64,000 nt of DNA from Pseudomonas sp. Os17 (GCF_001547895.1 NZ_AP014627.1:2793501-2857500); one strand, 5' to 3'; counted from the stretch's first letter, positions 1 through 9,577 are shown. A program made the numbers and translations. Notes: a model not told the origin generated them from the letters alone.

Positions 1-594
1 TGGGAACGGACCATCGCCACCCTGGCCCTGGTGGGTTCCTCGGTGCTGATCTCGCTGTTGATCGGCGTGCCCGCCGGCATCCTCCTGGCCAAGCGCGCCC
101 TGGCCCGGCGCCTGATCACTCCCTTGCTGGACGTGATGCAGACCCTGCCGACCTTCGTGTACCTGATCCCGGCGGTGGCGTTCTTCTCGGTGGGCAAGAC
201 CCCGGCGGTGATCGCCACGGTGATCTTCGCCCTGGCGCCGATGATCCGCCTTACCGCCCTGGGGATTCAGGAAGTGCCCAAGACCGCCGTCGAAGCCGCC
301 CTGGCCCACGGCGCCACGCCGTGGCAGATCCTGACCAAGGTCGAGCTGCCCCTGGCCGCGGGTTCCTTGCTGCTGGGGATCAACCAGACCCTGGTGATGA
401 GCCTGTCGATGGTGGTGGTGGCGGCGCTGATCGGCGCCGGTGGCCTGGGCTACGACGTGATGACCGCGCTGCGCAACATCAAGGGCGGTGAGGGCATGTT
501 GGCCGGTGCCGCGATCGTGTTCTGCGCGCTGATTCCCGATCGAATCATTCAAGCGACCCTGCGCCAGCGGGATCGCACATTGCATCAATCATGA
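1..594 (+). CDS. Glycine betaine/proline-type ABC transporter permease (5' truncated by window)
   Basis: The reading frame is open from base 1, so the N-terminus lies outside the window. The visible part is an all-hydrophobic ProW/OpuAB-type permease with several membrane segments and the EAA-like cytoplasmic loop (around AALAHGATPWQILTKVELP) that contacts the ATPase. It ends at TGA 592-594, directly before a periplasmic binding protein, the usual order of quaternary-amine importers. Substrate choice (betaine, choline, proline or carnitine) cannot be read from the permease. The ATPase gene is presumably upstream, outside the window. Confidence 0.85.
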   Translation, partial: WERTIATLALVGSSVLISLLIGVPAGILLAKRALARRLITPLLDVMQTLPTFVYLIPAVAFFSVGKTPAVIATVIFALAPMIRLTALGIQEVPKTAVEAALAHGATPWQILTKVELPLAAGSLLLGINQTLVMSLSMVVVAALIGAGGLGYDVMTALRNIKGGEGMLAGAAIVFCALIPDRIIQATLRQRDRTLHQS

Positions 595-602
595 GGTGTC
601 CC

Positions 603-1646
603 TTGAACAAGTCGTTTACCCGTACCCTTGGCGCCGCTGCGCTGTTGTTGGGTCTGTCCCTGCCGGTGCTGGCCAAGGACAAGATCGTCATTGGCGAACA
701 GAACTGGACCGGCGCCATCGCCATCCAGAACATCCTCGGCGAAGTGATCAAGAGCCGCCTCGACGGCGACGTTTCCTACCTCGCCGGTGACGTACCGGTG
801 CTGTTTGCTGCTGCCGCCAAGGGCGACGGCTCGGTGGACGTGCTGACCGACATCTGGCTGCCCAACCAGTCCGCCGCCTGGGCCAAGTACGTCACCGGCG
901 GCACCCGCTCCCTGGTGCCCAACAAGCAGCCGTACCTGGGGGTGCAAGGCTTCTACATTCCAGGTTACCTGCAAGATAAATACGGCGTGAAGTCGGTCTA
1001 CGACCTGCAAAAGCCCGAAGTGGCGAAACTCTTCGAACCCCTGGGCGGCGGCAAGGCCCAACTGCTGGTGGGCCCGGCGGGCTGGGAGTCCACCTACATC
1101 GGCCAGATCAAGGCCAAGGATTTTGGCTTTGCCGATAAATTCGAATCGGTGTCCACCGAAGCCTCGGTGACCTACGCCAAGCTCGCCGCGGCCTACAAGG
1201 CCCAGCGCGGCGTGGTGTTCTACGCCTACACCCCGGACTGGATCTTCTCCGCCTTCGACCTGCGCCGCCTGGATGAACCGGCGTTCGACGGCTACGCCCA
1301 GGACAACAAGAAGGGCGACCCGCTGTACAAGGCCGACGGCTGCTGGAAATTCATCAGCCCCACGGTGGACGCCGACTGGCTGAGCAAGAGCAAGATCACC
1401 TGCGCCTACCCGGATGCCCGGGTGTATGTCCTGGCGTCCAGCGCTTTGCAAAAACGCGCACCACGGATCGCCGCGTTCCTGGAGAACTTCAGCATCGAAC
1501 CCCAGGCCTTGAACGACCTGATCCTCAAGATCGAAAAGGAACAGCAACCGGCGGCGCAGGCGGCCAAGGAATGGGTCGCCGCGCACCCGCAGATCGTTGA
1601 TGGCTGGCTGGGCGCCAGCGGCGAAAAAGTGGGAGTGGCGCAATGA
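603..1646 (+). CDS. Glycine betaine-type ABC transporter substrate-binding protein
   Basis: OpuAC/ProX-family periplasmic binding protein, about 347 residues. It has a Sec signal peptide (LNKSFTRT start, hydrophobic core, cleavage near PVLA-KDK) followed by a VIGEQNWTGA opening typical of betaine/choline binders. I prefer TTG 603 because GAGG at 593-596 sits 6 bases upstream and the signal peptide then begins normally. ATG 591, which overlaps the permease stop as ATGA, is the alternative and adds four residues. Co-transcribed with the permease. Trp and Tyr residues that could form an aromatic cage are plentiful, but the ligand is not determined. Confidence 0.85.
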   Translation: MNKSFTRTLGAAALLLGLSLPVLAKDKIVIGEQNWTGAIAIQNILGEVIKSRLDGDVSYLAGDVPVLFAAAAKGDGSVDVLTDIWLPNQSAAWAKYVTGGTRSLVPNKQPYLGVQGFYIPGYLQDKYGVKSVYDLQKPEVAKLFEPLGGGKAQLLVGPAGWESTYIGQIKAKDFGFADKFESVSTEASVTYAKLAAAYKAQRGVVFYAYTPDWIFSAFDLRRLDEPAFDGYAQDNKKGDPLYKADGCWKFISPTVDADWLSKSKITCAYPDARVYVLASSALQKRAPRIAAFLENFSIEPQALNDLILKIEKEQQPAAQAAKEWVAAHPQIVDGWLGASGEKVGVAQ

Positions 1647-2107
1647 GTGGGGCGCCGGTGAACAGCCTCGAACAGGCGACCTTTGGTGCCGGCTGCTTCT
1701 GGGGTGCGGAAGCCGCGTTCCGGGCGCTGCCTGGAGTAGTGGACAGCCGCGTCGGCTACGCCTTGGAAGCGGCGGATGAAGCCTTGCAAATTGAAGTGGT
1801 GCAGGTGGATTTCGATCCGCAGGTGCTGGCGTATTCGACCCTGATCGAACACTTCTGGGGCCTGCACGATCCCACCTCGGTGGATCGCCAGGGCGAACAT
1901 GGCGGGGTGAAATATCGCTCGGCGATCTTCCACACCACTGCCGAACAGGCCGAACAGGCGAGGGCGGCCAAGACCGCCCTGCAAGACTCCGGACGCCTCA
2001 ACAAACCCGTGGCCACGGTGATCGTGCCCCTGGGCCGCTTCGAACTGGCGGATGAAGCGCACCAGCGTTACCTAGAGAAGAATGGCCTGAGCAGTTGCCA
2101 CATCTAA
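1643..2107 (+). CDS. msrA: Peptide methionine sulfoxide reductase MsrA (short form)
   Basis: 154-residue protein with the MsrA active-site motif GCFWG (catalytic Cys about residue 18), the EVVQVDFDP strand and a C-terminal SCHI that could supply a resolving cysteine. MsrA reduces methionine-S-sulfoxide using thioredoxin. It is shorter than the usual 170-215-residue pseudomonad enzyme, so it is probably a second, compact paralogue. Its ATG at 1643 overlaps the preceding stop (ATGA), which implies translational coupling to the betaine transporter genes. A link between osmolyte uptake and oxidative repair is inference only. Confidence 0.85.
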   Translation: MSGAPVNSLEQATFGAGCFWGAEAAFRALPGVVDSRVGYALEAADEALQIEVVQVDFDPQVLAYSTLIEHFWGLHDPTSVDRQGEHGGVKYRSAIFHTTAEQAEQARAAKTALQDSGRLNKPVATVIVPLGRFELADEAHQRYLEKNGLSSCHI

Positions 2108-2153
2108 AAGCCGCAAGCCGCAAGCTTGGAGTCTTAGTTGCTACCTGCTCTTC

Positions 2154-2265
2154 GTGGCGAGGGAGCTTGCTCCCGCTGGGCTGCGCAGCGGCCCCAAACC
2201 CTGATGACGCGGTGCATCAGGATGTATGGGGTTGCGGCCCAATCGGGAGCAAGCTCCCTCGCCAC
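2154..2265. repeat. REP pair (BIME), inverted
   Basis: Two 21-bp arms at 2155-2175 and 2244-2264 are exact reverse complements (core GGCGAGGGAGCTTGCTCCC), separated by about 68 bp. A third copy of the same arm occurs alone at 3757-3777. It lies between two convergent genes, the usual REP position. Confidence 0.8.
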
Positions 2266-2284
2266 AGGTCCGCGAATAGGGTTG

Positions 2285-2557
2285 CTACGCGACCCGCCAC
2301 TGAATCACTTCCAACACCGCGCAGCCTTCTCGTGTCAGCAGGTGCACGCCACGGGTGATGCGGGTCAGGTCGCAATCGCTGATGTCTTTCAGCCCCAGGG
2401 TGGAGAGGCTGTCCATCAGGTCGCGGACCACGGTGAAACGGTGAGTGGCGCTGCTGGCCAGGTCGCTCAAGGGGGCTTGGGTGTCGAGGTAGAACACCGG
2501 GTGTTCGCTGTCGTGGGTGTCGATGGGGGTGAAGCGAGGGAGGTGATGGTCAGTCAT
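2285..2557 (-). CDS. Small conserved pseudomonad protein, DUF3077-like
   Basis: 90 residues from ATG 2557, which has a strong AAGGAG site just upstream on the minus strand. Longer in-frame starts lack such a site. The protein begins MTDHHLPRFTPIDTHD, is acidic and soluble, and resembles the small DUF3077 family of Pseudomonas, whose function is unknown. No signal peptide or membrane segment. Family assignment is from memory of the pattern and is moderate. Confidence 0.6.
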   Translation of the reverse strand: MTDHHLPRFTPIDTHDSEHPVFYLDTQAPLSDLASSATHRFTVVRDLMDSLSTLGLKDISDCDLTRITRGVHLLTREGCAVLEVIQWRVA

Positions 2558-2949
2558 AGCTGCGGCTCCTTTTTCAGAGCAGTCACCTTTTTCGCCGATT
2601 GGGAGGAGTAGGGCGGTAGTACGCGGAAAGACTGGCCGGAGACAGGACAGCAGTGCACCAGAAGGTGTCCCGCGCATCACCGTCATGTCCCTCGATCACT
2701 GGCGCAAAAAGCGACTGCAATGATGGTTTGATAGTCGATGCGTTCCTATATTCGACCGGCCAAGGTCGCTCGCGGATTGGGTTGCGAGTGGGGACTATAG
2801 GAGCGACGTCATAGCGCTGCAACAGGGTGGTTGGGGAGATGTTTGAGCGCTTGTTTCGTGGTGTTGGTGGCTGGTTTTGCTGGGGGGCATATCCGTTGCT
2901 GCGGGTGTAGCGGCTGGCGGTTTTGTCTTTGTGGCGAGGTTGACGGGGT

Positions 2950-3090
2950 ACATATTCGTTGCTGCGGTCATGGCCACTTAGGGTTTCGCCCTTACGGCGA
3001 GTCCCTTTTGTCAAACGCCGGAGTGCCGGCCCAGCAAAAAGGAACCAAAAGGGCTTGCCCCTCCATACGGCCCCTCGCTGGGGCTCGGGG
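2950..3090 (+). repeat. Long intergenic repeat, forward copy
   Basis: Element opening ATATTCGTTGCTGCGG, with an internal TTTCGCCCTTACGGCGAGTC and a GGCTTGCCCCTCC block. The same order of blocks occurs in reverse at 3550-3709. A partial third 5' end (ATATCCGTTGCTGCGG) lies at about 2889-2925. Confidence 0.65.
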
Positions 3091-3257
3091 TTCCCTCGCT
3101 TCGGAATTGCTCCGGGGGCCCTGGCCGGGTGGCGGCTAGCTCGGCATCCATGCCGAGCTGCCCCCTATGCAACGCCTACGCTCGGCCTGCTGGGAAGGGG
3201 CCGGAAGATCAAGATCAAGATCAAAAGCCAAAGCCAAGGTGCGCAGGCCGGCTCCTT

Positions 3258-3455
3258 GTAGCCGCTGCCGAAGGCTGCGAACGAGCGCTCGCGCTCGCAA
3301 AACCAGGCGGCGCGGTATGCCAGGAGCATTGGGGATGCAGGTTTAGCGTCTCCTGCTGAGCCGTTCGCAGCCTGCGGCAGCGGCTACAGAGTATGTGCGT
3401 TCTGTAGCCGCTGCTGAGCCTGCGAAGCTGCGACAAGGTCCGCAGGACCTTCGAC
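3258..3455. repeat. REP cluster of the GTAGCCGCTGCC family
   Basis: Contains GTAGCCGCTGCCGAAGGC at 3258 on the plus strand, its inverted partner GCCTGCGGCAGCGGCTAC near 3370-3387, and a third arm at 3400 followed by AAGGTCCGCAGGACCTT. The same family recurs at 20.5 kb and in tandem at 29.3-29.8 kb. Confidence 0.75.
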
Positions 3456-3549
3456 CATCCCAAGAGCAGCATCGCCCTGTGAAGGACAAATGAAACAAGG
3501 TCGGCCGGTAGGCCGCCGTCAGATGTTGATCTTCCTGCCCCCTGAGACA

Positions 3550-3709
3550 CGATGGCCGGAGCTCGAGCATGCCTCGCTAGGCGAGGCTCCGAGTGGAGGG
3601 GCAGAAGCCTTTGGTGACTTTGGGCTGGGTCGAGATTCCGGCTTTTCCAAAGTGACTCGCTGTAAGAGCGAAACCATAAGCCGCCGTTACCGCAGCAACG
3701 GATATGGAC
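3550..3709 (-). repeat. Long intergenic repeat, reverse copy
   Basis: Reverse complement of the 2950-3090 element. Read on the minus strand it runs ATATCCGTTGCTGCGG, TTTCGCTCTTACAGCGAGTC, CCAAAG, GCTTCTGCCCCTCC, GAGCCTCGCC. The copies are diverged but keep all blocks in order, making a head-to-head inverted pair about 460 bp apart. Confidence 0.65.
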
Positions 3710-3797
3710 TCCCGACAAATAGCGAACACAGATTTCACGACCGCTACGCAGTCGAGCGGGAGCAAGCTCCCTCGCCACAAGGTTTGCGCTTCAGGTT

Positions 3798-5216
3798 TCA
3801 AGCCCCACCGTTCCACCCTCCGCCTAACGCCACCACCAACCCCACACTGGCCTGCAACTCCCGGGTCTGCAGCGCCTGCAACCCCCGTTGTGCCTGCAAG
3901 GCTGCAGTCTGCGCCGTCACCACATCCAGGTAACTCACCGCCCCGGCCTGATAGCTGTTCATGGCCAAGGTCTGGGTATGCAGCGCCGCATTCACCGCTG
4001 CCTGCTGATCCAGCGCTTCCTGGTGCAAGTCCCGCAGTTGCCCGAGGTTGTCCTCCACCTCCCGAACCGCTCGCAGCACTTGCCCACGGTAATGGGCGGC
4101 GGCTTCTTCGAACTCGGCATGGGCCTGGCGCTCATTGGCGCTCAGCCGCCCGCCATCGAAGATCGGCAGGTTCATCAGGGGGCCCAGGGCCCAATAGCGA
4201 TTGCCCGCCGACAGCAGGTTGCCCACGCCCTGGGTCTGCCCGCCGAGCATGCCGGTCAGGCTGAAATCCGGGTACCAGGCGGCGCGGGCGATGCCGATGC
4301 CGGCATTGGCGGCGTACACCCGGCGTTCGGCGGCGGCAATGTCGGGTCGGCGTTGCAGCAGGGTGCTGGGCAGTTGCTGGGGAATACTCGGCAGGCTCAG
4401 CAGTTGCGAAGAGGGCGCCAGGCTGAAGCGGCTGGCCGGTTCCCCCACCAGTTCGCCAATCGCATGTTCGGTGAGGTTGCGCTGGGCGCGCACTTCGTCC
4501 AGTTCCGCCTCGGCGCTGGCCAGTTGGCTCTGGGCCCGGGTCAGGTCCAGTTCCGAGGCGATCTGCCCCTGATAGCGGTCGCGGGTCAGTTGCAGGGCCT
4601 GGGCGTAATCCTCCAGGGAACGGCTCAGGATCCGGCTCTGGGCATCCAGGCCGTTGAGTTGCACATACAGGCTCGCCAGCTGTTTTTGCAGGCTCAGGCG
4701 CGCCGCCGCCAGGTCGTCGCCGGAGGCCTGGGCCTGGGCATCGCCGGCTGCGGCTTGATTGCGAATCCGGCCCCAGAGGTCGAGGTCGAAGCTCAGGGCA
4801 AAACCGGCGCTGTTGCTGTTGTAGATCGACGGTTGCGTGCTGCCGCGCAGGGGGCGGCTGTCCGACTGGCGCTGGCGCAACGGCTGGGCGCTGGCGCTGA
4901 TCTGCGGGAACAGCCCAGCATGCAGTTGGCTGGCGTAGGCCTGGGCGCCGTCGTAGTGGGCCAGGGCCGCCGCCAGATCCGGGTTGGCTCGAAGCAGGCG
5001 TTGTTGCAGGTCATTCAACTGCGGGTCCTGGTACAGCCGCCACCAGTGCTCGGCGAGGCTCTGGGGCGCGGCGGCCGGGTGCCAGGGGCCGTCGCTGCTC
5101 TGTTCGCGGTAGTGCGCCGGCAGGTCGATGGCCGGCACCTGGTAATGGGGCGCCAGGGAGCAGCCGTGCAGGGCCAGCACCAGCAGGGCGGCGAGGGGCT
5201 TAAGCCTTGGGCGCAT
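3798..5216 (-). CDS. RND efflux outer membrane lipoprotein (NodT/OprM type)
   Basis: 472 residues from ATG 5216, preceded by GGAGGTGAGC. The N-terminus is a lipoprotein signal with lipobox LHGC followed by SLAPHYQVP, typical of the NodT group of TolC-like channels. The rest is two OEP repeats rich in helical Gln/Ala heptads. It forms the outer-membrane exit duct for the adjacent pump. Its start overlaps the end of the membrane-fusion gene by 17 bases, so it is the third gene of the operon. Confidence 0.92.
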   Translation of the reverse strand: MRPRLKPLAALLVLALHGCSLAPHYQVPAIDLPAHYREQSSDGPWHPAAAPQSLAEHWWRLYQDPQLNDLQQRLLRANPDLAAALAHYDGAQAYASQLHAGLFPQISASAQPLRQRQSDSRPLRGSTQPSIYNSNSAGFALSFDLDLWGRIRNQAAAGDAQAQASGDDLAAARLSLQKQLASLYVQLNGLDAQSRILSRSLEDYAQALQLTRDRYQGQIASELDLTRAQSQLASAEAELDEVRAQRNLTEHAIGELVGEPASRFSLAPSSQLLSLPSIPQQLPSTLLQRRPDIAAAERRVYAANAGIGIARAAWYPDFSLTGMLGGQTQGVGNLLSAGNRYWALGPLMNLPIFDGGRLSANERQAHAEFEEAAAHYRGQVLRAVREVEDNLGQLRDLHQEALDQQAAVNAALHTQTLAMNSYQAGAVSYLDVVTAQTAALQAQRGLQALQTRELQASVGLVVALGGGWNGGA

Positions 5217-6366
5217 GCTCACCTCCGGCGTCGGCCAGTTGCACCAGGTCACCTTCGCGCAGGGCGTCTGGCGGGTTGTCGATGACGTGATCGCTGGCTT
5301 GCAGGCCCTGGTCGATCACCAGCCGTTCCCCCAGGTCCAGGCCAATATGGATGCTGCGCAGGTGCACGCGTTTGGCACTGTCGATCACCGCCACTTGGGT
5401 GCCCTGGGCACGGAAGATCAGCGCGCTGGCGGGGATGCTCACGCCGTGGGTGTCGGCAGGGATCGCCAGGGTGGCTTCGGCATAGTCGCCGGGCAGCAAT
5501 GCGCCGTCGGGGTTGGCGGCGACGAACTGCGCCAGCAGGGTGCCGGAGCGCGGGTCGATGGCGGTGGAGTCGCCCACCAGTTGCGCGCTGAAGTGCTGGC
5601 CCGGGTGCTCGGGCACGGTCAGTTGCGCTTGCAGGCCGGGGCGGATCACGCTGGCGTAGTTCTGCGGAATCGGCACGTAGAGCCGTAGCTTGTGGGTGTC
5701 CGCCAGGTCGAACAGCTCCGGGTCGCTGTCGTTGTCGGCCTTGATCAACTGGCCGATGTCGGTGTGGCGGGCGGTGATGGTGCCGGCGAAGGGCGCGCGA
5801 ATGGTCTTGTAGTCTTCCAGCGCCGTGAGCCGTGCGTAGTCGGCGGCGGCTGCCTGGGCATTGGCCTTGGCCGCGGCGGCGTTGGAGCTTTTTTCATCGG
5901 CCTCCTGGCGCGACACCGAGTGGCTGGCCAAAAGGTGCTGCCAGCGCTCGGCGGTGGTCTGCGCCAGCCTTGCATTGGCCTGCTGCTGGATCATCCGCGC
6001 CCGGGCCTGGGCCACTTGCTGGTCCAGGTCGGGGCTGTCGATATGGGCCAGTACCTGCCCGGCGGCTACCTTGGCGCCGATGTCCTGGCTCCAGTCCTTG
6101 AGGTAGCCGCTGACCCGGGCGTGGATCGGCGCCTTGCTCCAGGCTTCCAGGTGCGCCGGCAGGCGCAGGGTGTCGCCCAGCAGGTTGTGCTGCGGCTGGA
6201 ACACCAGCACCTGCGGCACGGCGGCGGTTTCGGTCCAGGCGACCACGGCCCGTTCATGCCGGGTGCGCGCCGCCAGGCCGCTGGCGACCAGCAGCGCGGC
6301 CAGGCTCAGGCCGCCGATGCCCAGGAGCATCAGGCGTTTGCGCGAAGGGGTGTGATCAGGCGACAT
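5200..6366 (-). CDS. RND efflux membrane-fusion (periplasmic adaptor) protein
   Basis: 388 residues from ATG 6366 with GGAG 8-11 bases upstream. One N-terminal anchor (about residues 14-34), then a barrel-sandwich half motif, a long alpha-hairpin rich in Ala/Gln, the second lipoyl half (YKTIRAPFAGTITARH) and a beta-barrel domain, the standard HlyD/AcrA order. No lipobox is seen, so it is probably membrane-anchored by its signal helix. It overlaps the pump gene stop by 11 bases. Confidence 0.92.
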   Translation of the reverse strand: MSPDHTPSRKRLMLLGIGGLSLAALLVASGLAARTRHERAVVAWTETAAVPQVLVFQPQHNLLGDTLRLPAHLEAWSKAPIHARVSGYLKDWSQDIGAKVAAGQVLAHIDSPDLDQQVAQARARMIQQQANARLAQTTAERWQHLLASHSVSRQEADEKSSNAAAAKANAQAAAADYARLTALEDYKTIRAPFAGTITARHTDIGQLIKADNDSDPELFDLADTHKLRLYVPIPQNYASVIRPGLQAQLTVPEHPGQHFSAQLVGDSTAIDPRSGTLLAQFVAANPDGALLPGDYAEATLAIPADTHGVSIPASALIFRAQGTQVAVIDSAKRVHLRSIHIGLDLGERLVIDQGLQASDHVIDNPPDALREGDLVQLADAGGEHAPKA

Positions 6367-9300
6367 GGGTGTTTTCTCCAACGACAGCGGATTGGGGGTG
6401 ACGGCCGTGGACCAGGCTGAAGACCACGGGGACAAAGATCAGGGTGGCGACGGTGGCGAGCAGCAGCCCGCCGATCACCGCGCGGCCCAGGGGCGCGTTC
6501 TGTTCCTCGGACAGGGCCAGGGGCAGCATGCCGATGATCATCGCCAGGGCGGTCATGCACACCGGGCGAAAGCGTGTGTAGCCGGCTTCCAGGGCGGCCT
6601 TGAGGGCGTCGCCATGTGCCGCCAGGCGCTCGCGGCAGAAGCTCACCACCAGGATCGAGTTGGCGGTAGCCACCCCCATGCACAGGATGGCCCCGGTCAG
6701 CGCCGGCACCGACAGCGAGGTGCCGCTCAGGAACAGCATCCAGACGATCCCGGCCAGGGCCGCCGGCAGGGCGGTGATGATCACGAACGGATCGACCCAG
6801 GACTGGAAGTTGACCACGATCAGCAGGTAGATCAGCACCACCGCCCCCAGCAGGCCCAGGCTCAGGCCGCTGAAGGCTTCGTGCAGGGCGTCGATCTGCC
6901 CGTGCAGGCTGACCGTGGCGCCCTTGGGCCGCAGGGCCGCGGCGTCGTCCAGGACCTTTTGCATGTCGTGGGCCACGGCGCCGAGGTCGCGCCCCTGCAC
7001 GTTGGCGTACAGGTCCAGGGTGGGCTGGATGTTGTAGTGGCTGACCACCGCCGGGCTCTCGACCCGGGAGATGTCCGCCAGGCCGCCGAGGATCTGCGAC
7101 TGGCCGTTGCTGCCGGTGACCGGCAGCGCCTCCAGGGCCGGCAGGCTGTCCAGGCGGTACTGCGGGGTGGCGGCGACGATGGAGTAGGACACGCCGTTCT
7201 TCGGGTTGAGCCAGAAGGTTGGCGCCACCTGGGAGCTGCCGGCGAGCGAGGCCACCATGCTGTTGGTCACGTCGCGCTCGGTGATGCCCAGGCCGTTGGC
7301 CCGCAGGCGGTCGACCTTGACCTGCAAGGACGGGTAGCCGGTGGACTGCTGGATGCGCAGGTCGGCGATGCCCGGTACATGTTGCAGGCGCCGTTGCAGT
7401 TCCAGGGCGAAGGCGCGGTTGGCTTCGGCGTTGGGCCCGGAGATTTTCACGTCCAGCGGGGCCGGGGCGCCGAAGTTGAGGATCTGGCTGCTGATGTCCG
7501 CTGGCAGGAAGGCGAACTGACTGCCGGGGAAGCTTTCCGGCAGTGCTTCGCGCAGCTGTTTCACGTAGTCGGCGCTGGGCGCGTGGCCGGGCTTGAGGGT
7601 GACCTGGATATCGCCATCCTGGGGGCCGATGGTGCCGCTGTTGCTGTAGGCCATGTCGATGCCGCTCAAGGGGATGCCGATGTTGTCGATGATGCTGTCC
7701 AGTTGCTCGGCCGGGATCACTTCGCGAATCCGCGCTTCGATGCGGTCGAAGGCCGCCGCGCTTTCCTCGATCCGCGTGCCCAGGGGCAGGCGCACGTGCA
7801 GGGCCAGGGCCCCGGCGTCGGTGGCGGGGAAGAAGTCCTGGCCCAGGCTCGGCAGCAGGGCGAAGGAGGCCAGTACGCAGGCCAGGAAGCCGAGGACGAA
7901 GGTCTTGCGCCGGCCCAGGGCCAGGTGCAGCAGGCCGTGGTAGGTGTCGCGCACGTTGGAGAAGCGCGCCTCGAAACCCTGCTGCAAGGCCAGCAGCCCG
8001 CGCACCAGGGCGCTGCGCGGCTTGGCGTGCTGTTCGCCTTCGTGGTGGTTGATGAAGGCGTCTTCCGGGTGATGCCCGGGCCCGGCTTCCGGCGCGTGGG
8101 GCTTGAGCAGGTACAGGGCCAGTGTGGGCACCAGGGTCCGAGAAAGGATGAACGAGCTGGCCATGGCGAAGATCACCGCCAGGGCCATGGGCCGGAACAG
8201 GTAACCGGCGATGCCCTGCAGCAGGAACATCGGCACGAAGACGATGCAGATGCACAGCAGCGAGACGAAGGCCGGGCCGACGATCTGCTTGGCGCCGTCG
8301 AGGATCGCCTGCTTCACCGCCTTGCCCTGTTCCAGGTGCCAGTTGATGTTTTCGATGGTCACCGTGGCGTCGTCCACCAGGATCCCCACCGCCAGGGCCA
8401 GGCCGCCCAGGGTCATGACGTTGAGGGTCTGGCCGCTGAGCGCCAGCAGGGCAATCGCGGAAAGCACCGCCAGGGGAATCGAGGCGGCGATGATCAATGT
8501 CGAGCGCCAGCTACCGAGGAACAGCAGGATCATCGCGCTGGTCAGCAGGGCGGCGATGATGCCTTCCCGGGCCACGCTGCCCACCGATTGCTTGACGAAC
8601 ACCGAGGCGTCCCCCAGCAGCGAAGTCTTCAGCGCCGGCGGCAGGGTTTCGTTGATCCGCGGCAGCATCTGGCGGATGCCGTCGACGATCGACAGGGTGG
8701 AGATGTTGCCGTTCTTCAGCGCTGGCATCAGCACCGCGCGGCGTCCGTCGACCCGCACGATATTGGTCTGCGGCGGCGAGCCGTCGCGCACGTGGGCCAC
8801 CTGGCCGATGGTGATCAGCGCACCGTCCACGGTCTTGATCGGCAGGTCGTTGAGCTCGTCGATGGCGGTCGGGCTGTTGTTCAGCAGCACTGTGTATTCA
8901 TCGCCGCCGAGCTTGGCGGTGCCCACCGGGATGATCTGGTTCTGCGCCGCCAGGGCATTGCCCACGTCCTGGGCCGACAGGCCCTTGGCGGCCAGGGCTT
9001 GCGGGTCCAGGTCGAGGGTGATCTGGCGCTGCTTGCCGCCCATGGGCGTGGGCATGGCCAGCCCCGGTAGCGAGCTCAGGGGCAGGCGGATGTTGTTCTG
9101 CACCAGGTCGCGGATCTTCGCCTCCGACAGGGTCGGGCTGGAAAACGCCAGCTGCAGGATCGGCACCGTCGAGGCGCTGTAGTTGAGGATCAGCGGCGGG
9201 GTGATGCCCGGCGGCATCTGCTTGAGCACGGTTTGTGACACCGCTGTCACCTGGGCGTTGGCGGTGCGGATATCGACCCCGGGCTGGAAGAAGATCTTGA

Positions 9301-9577
9301 CGATGCCCATGCCCGGCAGCGACTGCGATTCGATGTGCTCAATGTCGTTGACCGTGGTGCTCAGGGAACGCTCGTAGGTGTAGATCACCCGGCCGGCCAT
9401 GGCGTCCGGCGACAGGCCGTTGTACTGCCAGACCACCGCCACCACCGGGATGCCGATGTCGGGAAACACGTCGGTGGGGGTACGCAGGGCCGCCAGGGGC
9501 CCGATGATGCAGATGAATATCGCCAGCACGATGAACGTGTAGGGCTTGAGCAGTGCGGTCTTGACCAGCCCGAGCAT
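6356..9577 (-). CDS. RND efflux inner-membrane pump
   Basis: 1073 residues from ATG 9577 (GGAGG 8 bases upstream). Resistance-nodulation-division permease: first membrane helix with PYTFIVLAIFICIIGPLAAL, large porter loops, and the proton-relay VDDA in TM4 at about residue 400. Full length for the family. It is the first gene of pump-adaptor-channel on the minus strand. No regulator gene adjoins the operon, so induction cannot be judged. Several porter residues differ from well-known MexB-type drug pumps, so I do not name a substrate. Confidence 0.92.
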   Translation of the reverse strand: MLGLVKTALLKPYTFIVLAIFICIIGPLAALRTPTDVFPDIGIPVVAVVWQYNGLSPDAMAGRVIYTYERSLSTTVNDIEHIESQSLPGMGIVKIFFQPGVDIRTANAQVTAVSQTVLKQMPPGITPPLILNYSASTVPILQLAFSSPTLSEAKIRDLVQNNIRLPLSSLPGLAMPTPMGGKQRQITLDLDPQALAAKGLSAQDVGNALAAQNQIIPVGTAKLGGDEYTVLLNNSPTAIDELNDLPIKTVDGALITIGQVAHVRDGSPPQTNIVRVDGRRAVLMPALKNGNISTLSIVDGIRQMLPRINETLPPALKTSLLGDASVFVKQSVGSVAREGIIAALLTSAMILLFLGSWRSTLIIAASIPLAVLSAIALLALSGQTLNVMTLGGLALAVGILVDDATVTIENINWHLEQGKAVKQAILDGAKQIVGPAFVSLLCICIVFVPMFLLQGIAGYLFRPMALAVIFAMASSFILSRTLVPTLALYLLKPHAPEAGPGHHPEDAFINHHEGEQHAKPRSALVRGLLALQQGFEARFSNVRDTYHGLLHLALGRRKTFVLGFLACVLASFALLPSLGQDFFPATDAGALALHVRLPLGTRIEESAAAFDRIEARIREVIPAEQLDSIIDNIGIPLSGIDMAYSNSGTIGPQDGDIQVTLKPGHAPSADYVKQLREALPESFPGSQFAFLPADISSQILNFGAPAPLDVKISGPNAEANRAFALELQRRLQHVPGIADLRIQQSTGYPSLQVKVDRLRANGLGITERDVTNSMVASLAGSSQVAPTFWLNPKNGVSYSIVAATPQYRLDSLPALEALPVTGSNGQSQILGGLADISRVESPAVVSHYNIQPTLDLYANVQGRDLGAVAHDMQKVLDDAAALRPKGATVSLHGQIDALHEAFSGLSLGLLGAVVLIYLLIVVNFQSWVDPFVIITALPAALAGIVWMLFLSGTSLSVPALTGAILCMGVATANSILVVSFCRERLAAHGDALKAALEAGYTRFRPVCMTALAMIIGMLPLALSEEQNAPLGRAVIGGLLLATVATLIFVPVVFSLVHGRHPQSAVVGENTHVA

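Larger units (their letters stand above)
2558..3797. other. 1.2-kb intergenic region made of repeats, no convincing gene
   Basis: No frame here has both a ribosome binding site and pseudomonad codon bias. From 2886 rightward it is almost wholly repeat sequence: a long element in two inverted copies, several REP arms, and a solitary REP half near 3757. The 2558-2880 part holds the upstream region of the DUF3077-like gene; I see no clear promoter boxes there. Confidence 0.6.

Noticed and set aside
2583..3014. 143-residue minus-strand frame upstream of the DUF3077-like gene
   Set aside because: It runs through repeat blocks, has no RBS and shows no domain; the gene's own start at 2557 is better supported.
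6365..9070. Long open frame antisense to the RND pump gene
   Set aside because: It mirrors the pump codons on the opposite strand, is Gln/Gly/His-rich and has no domain, which is expected from high-GC third positions.
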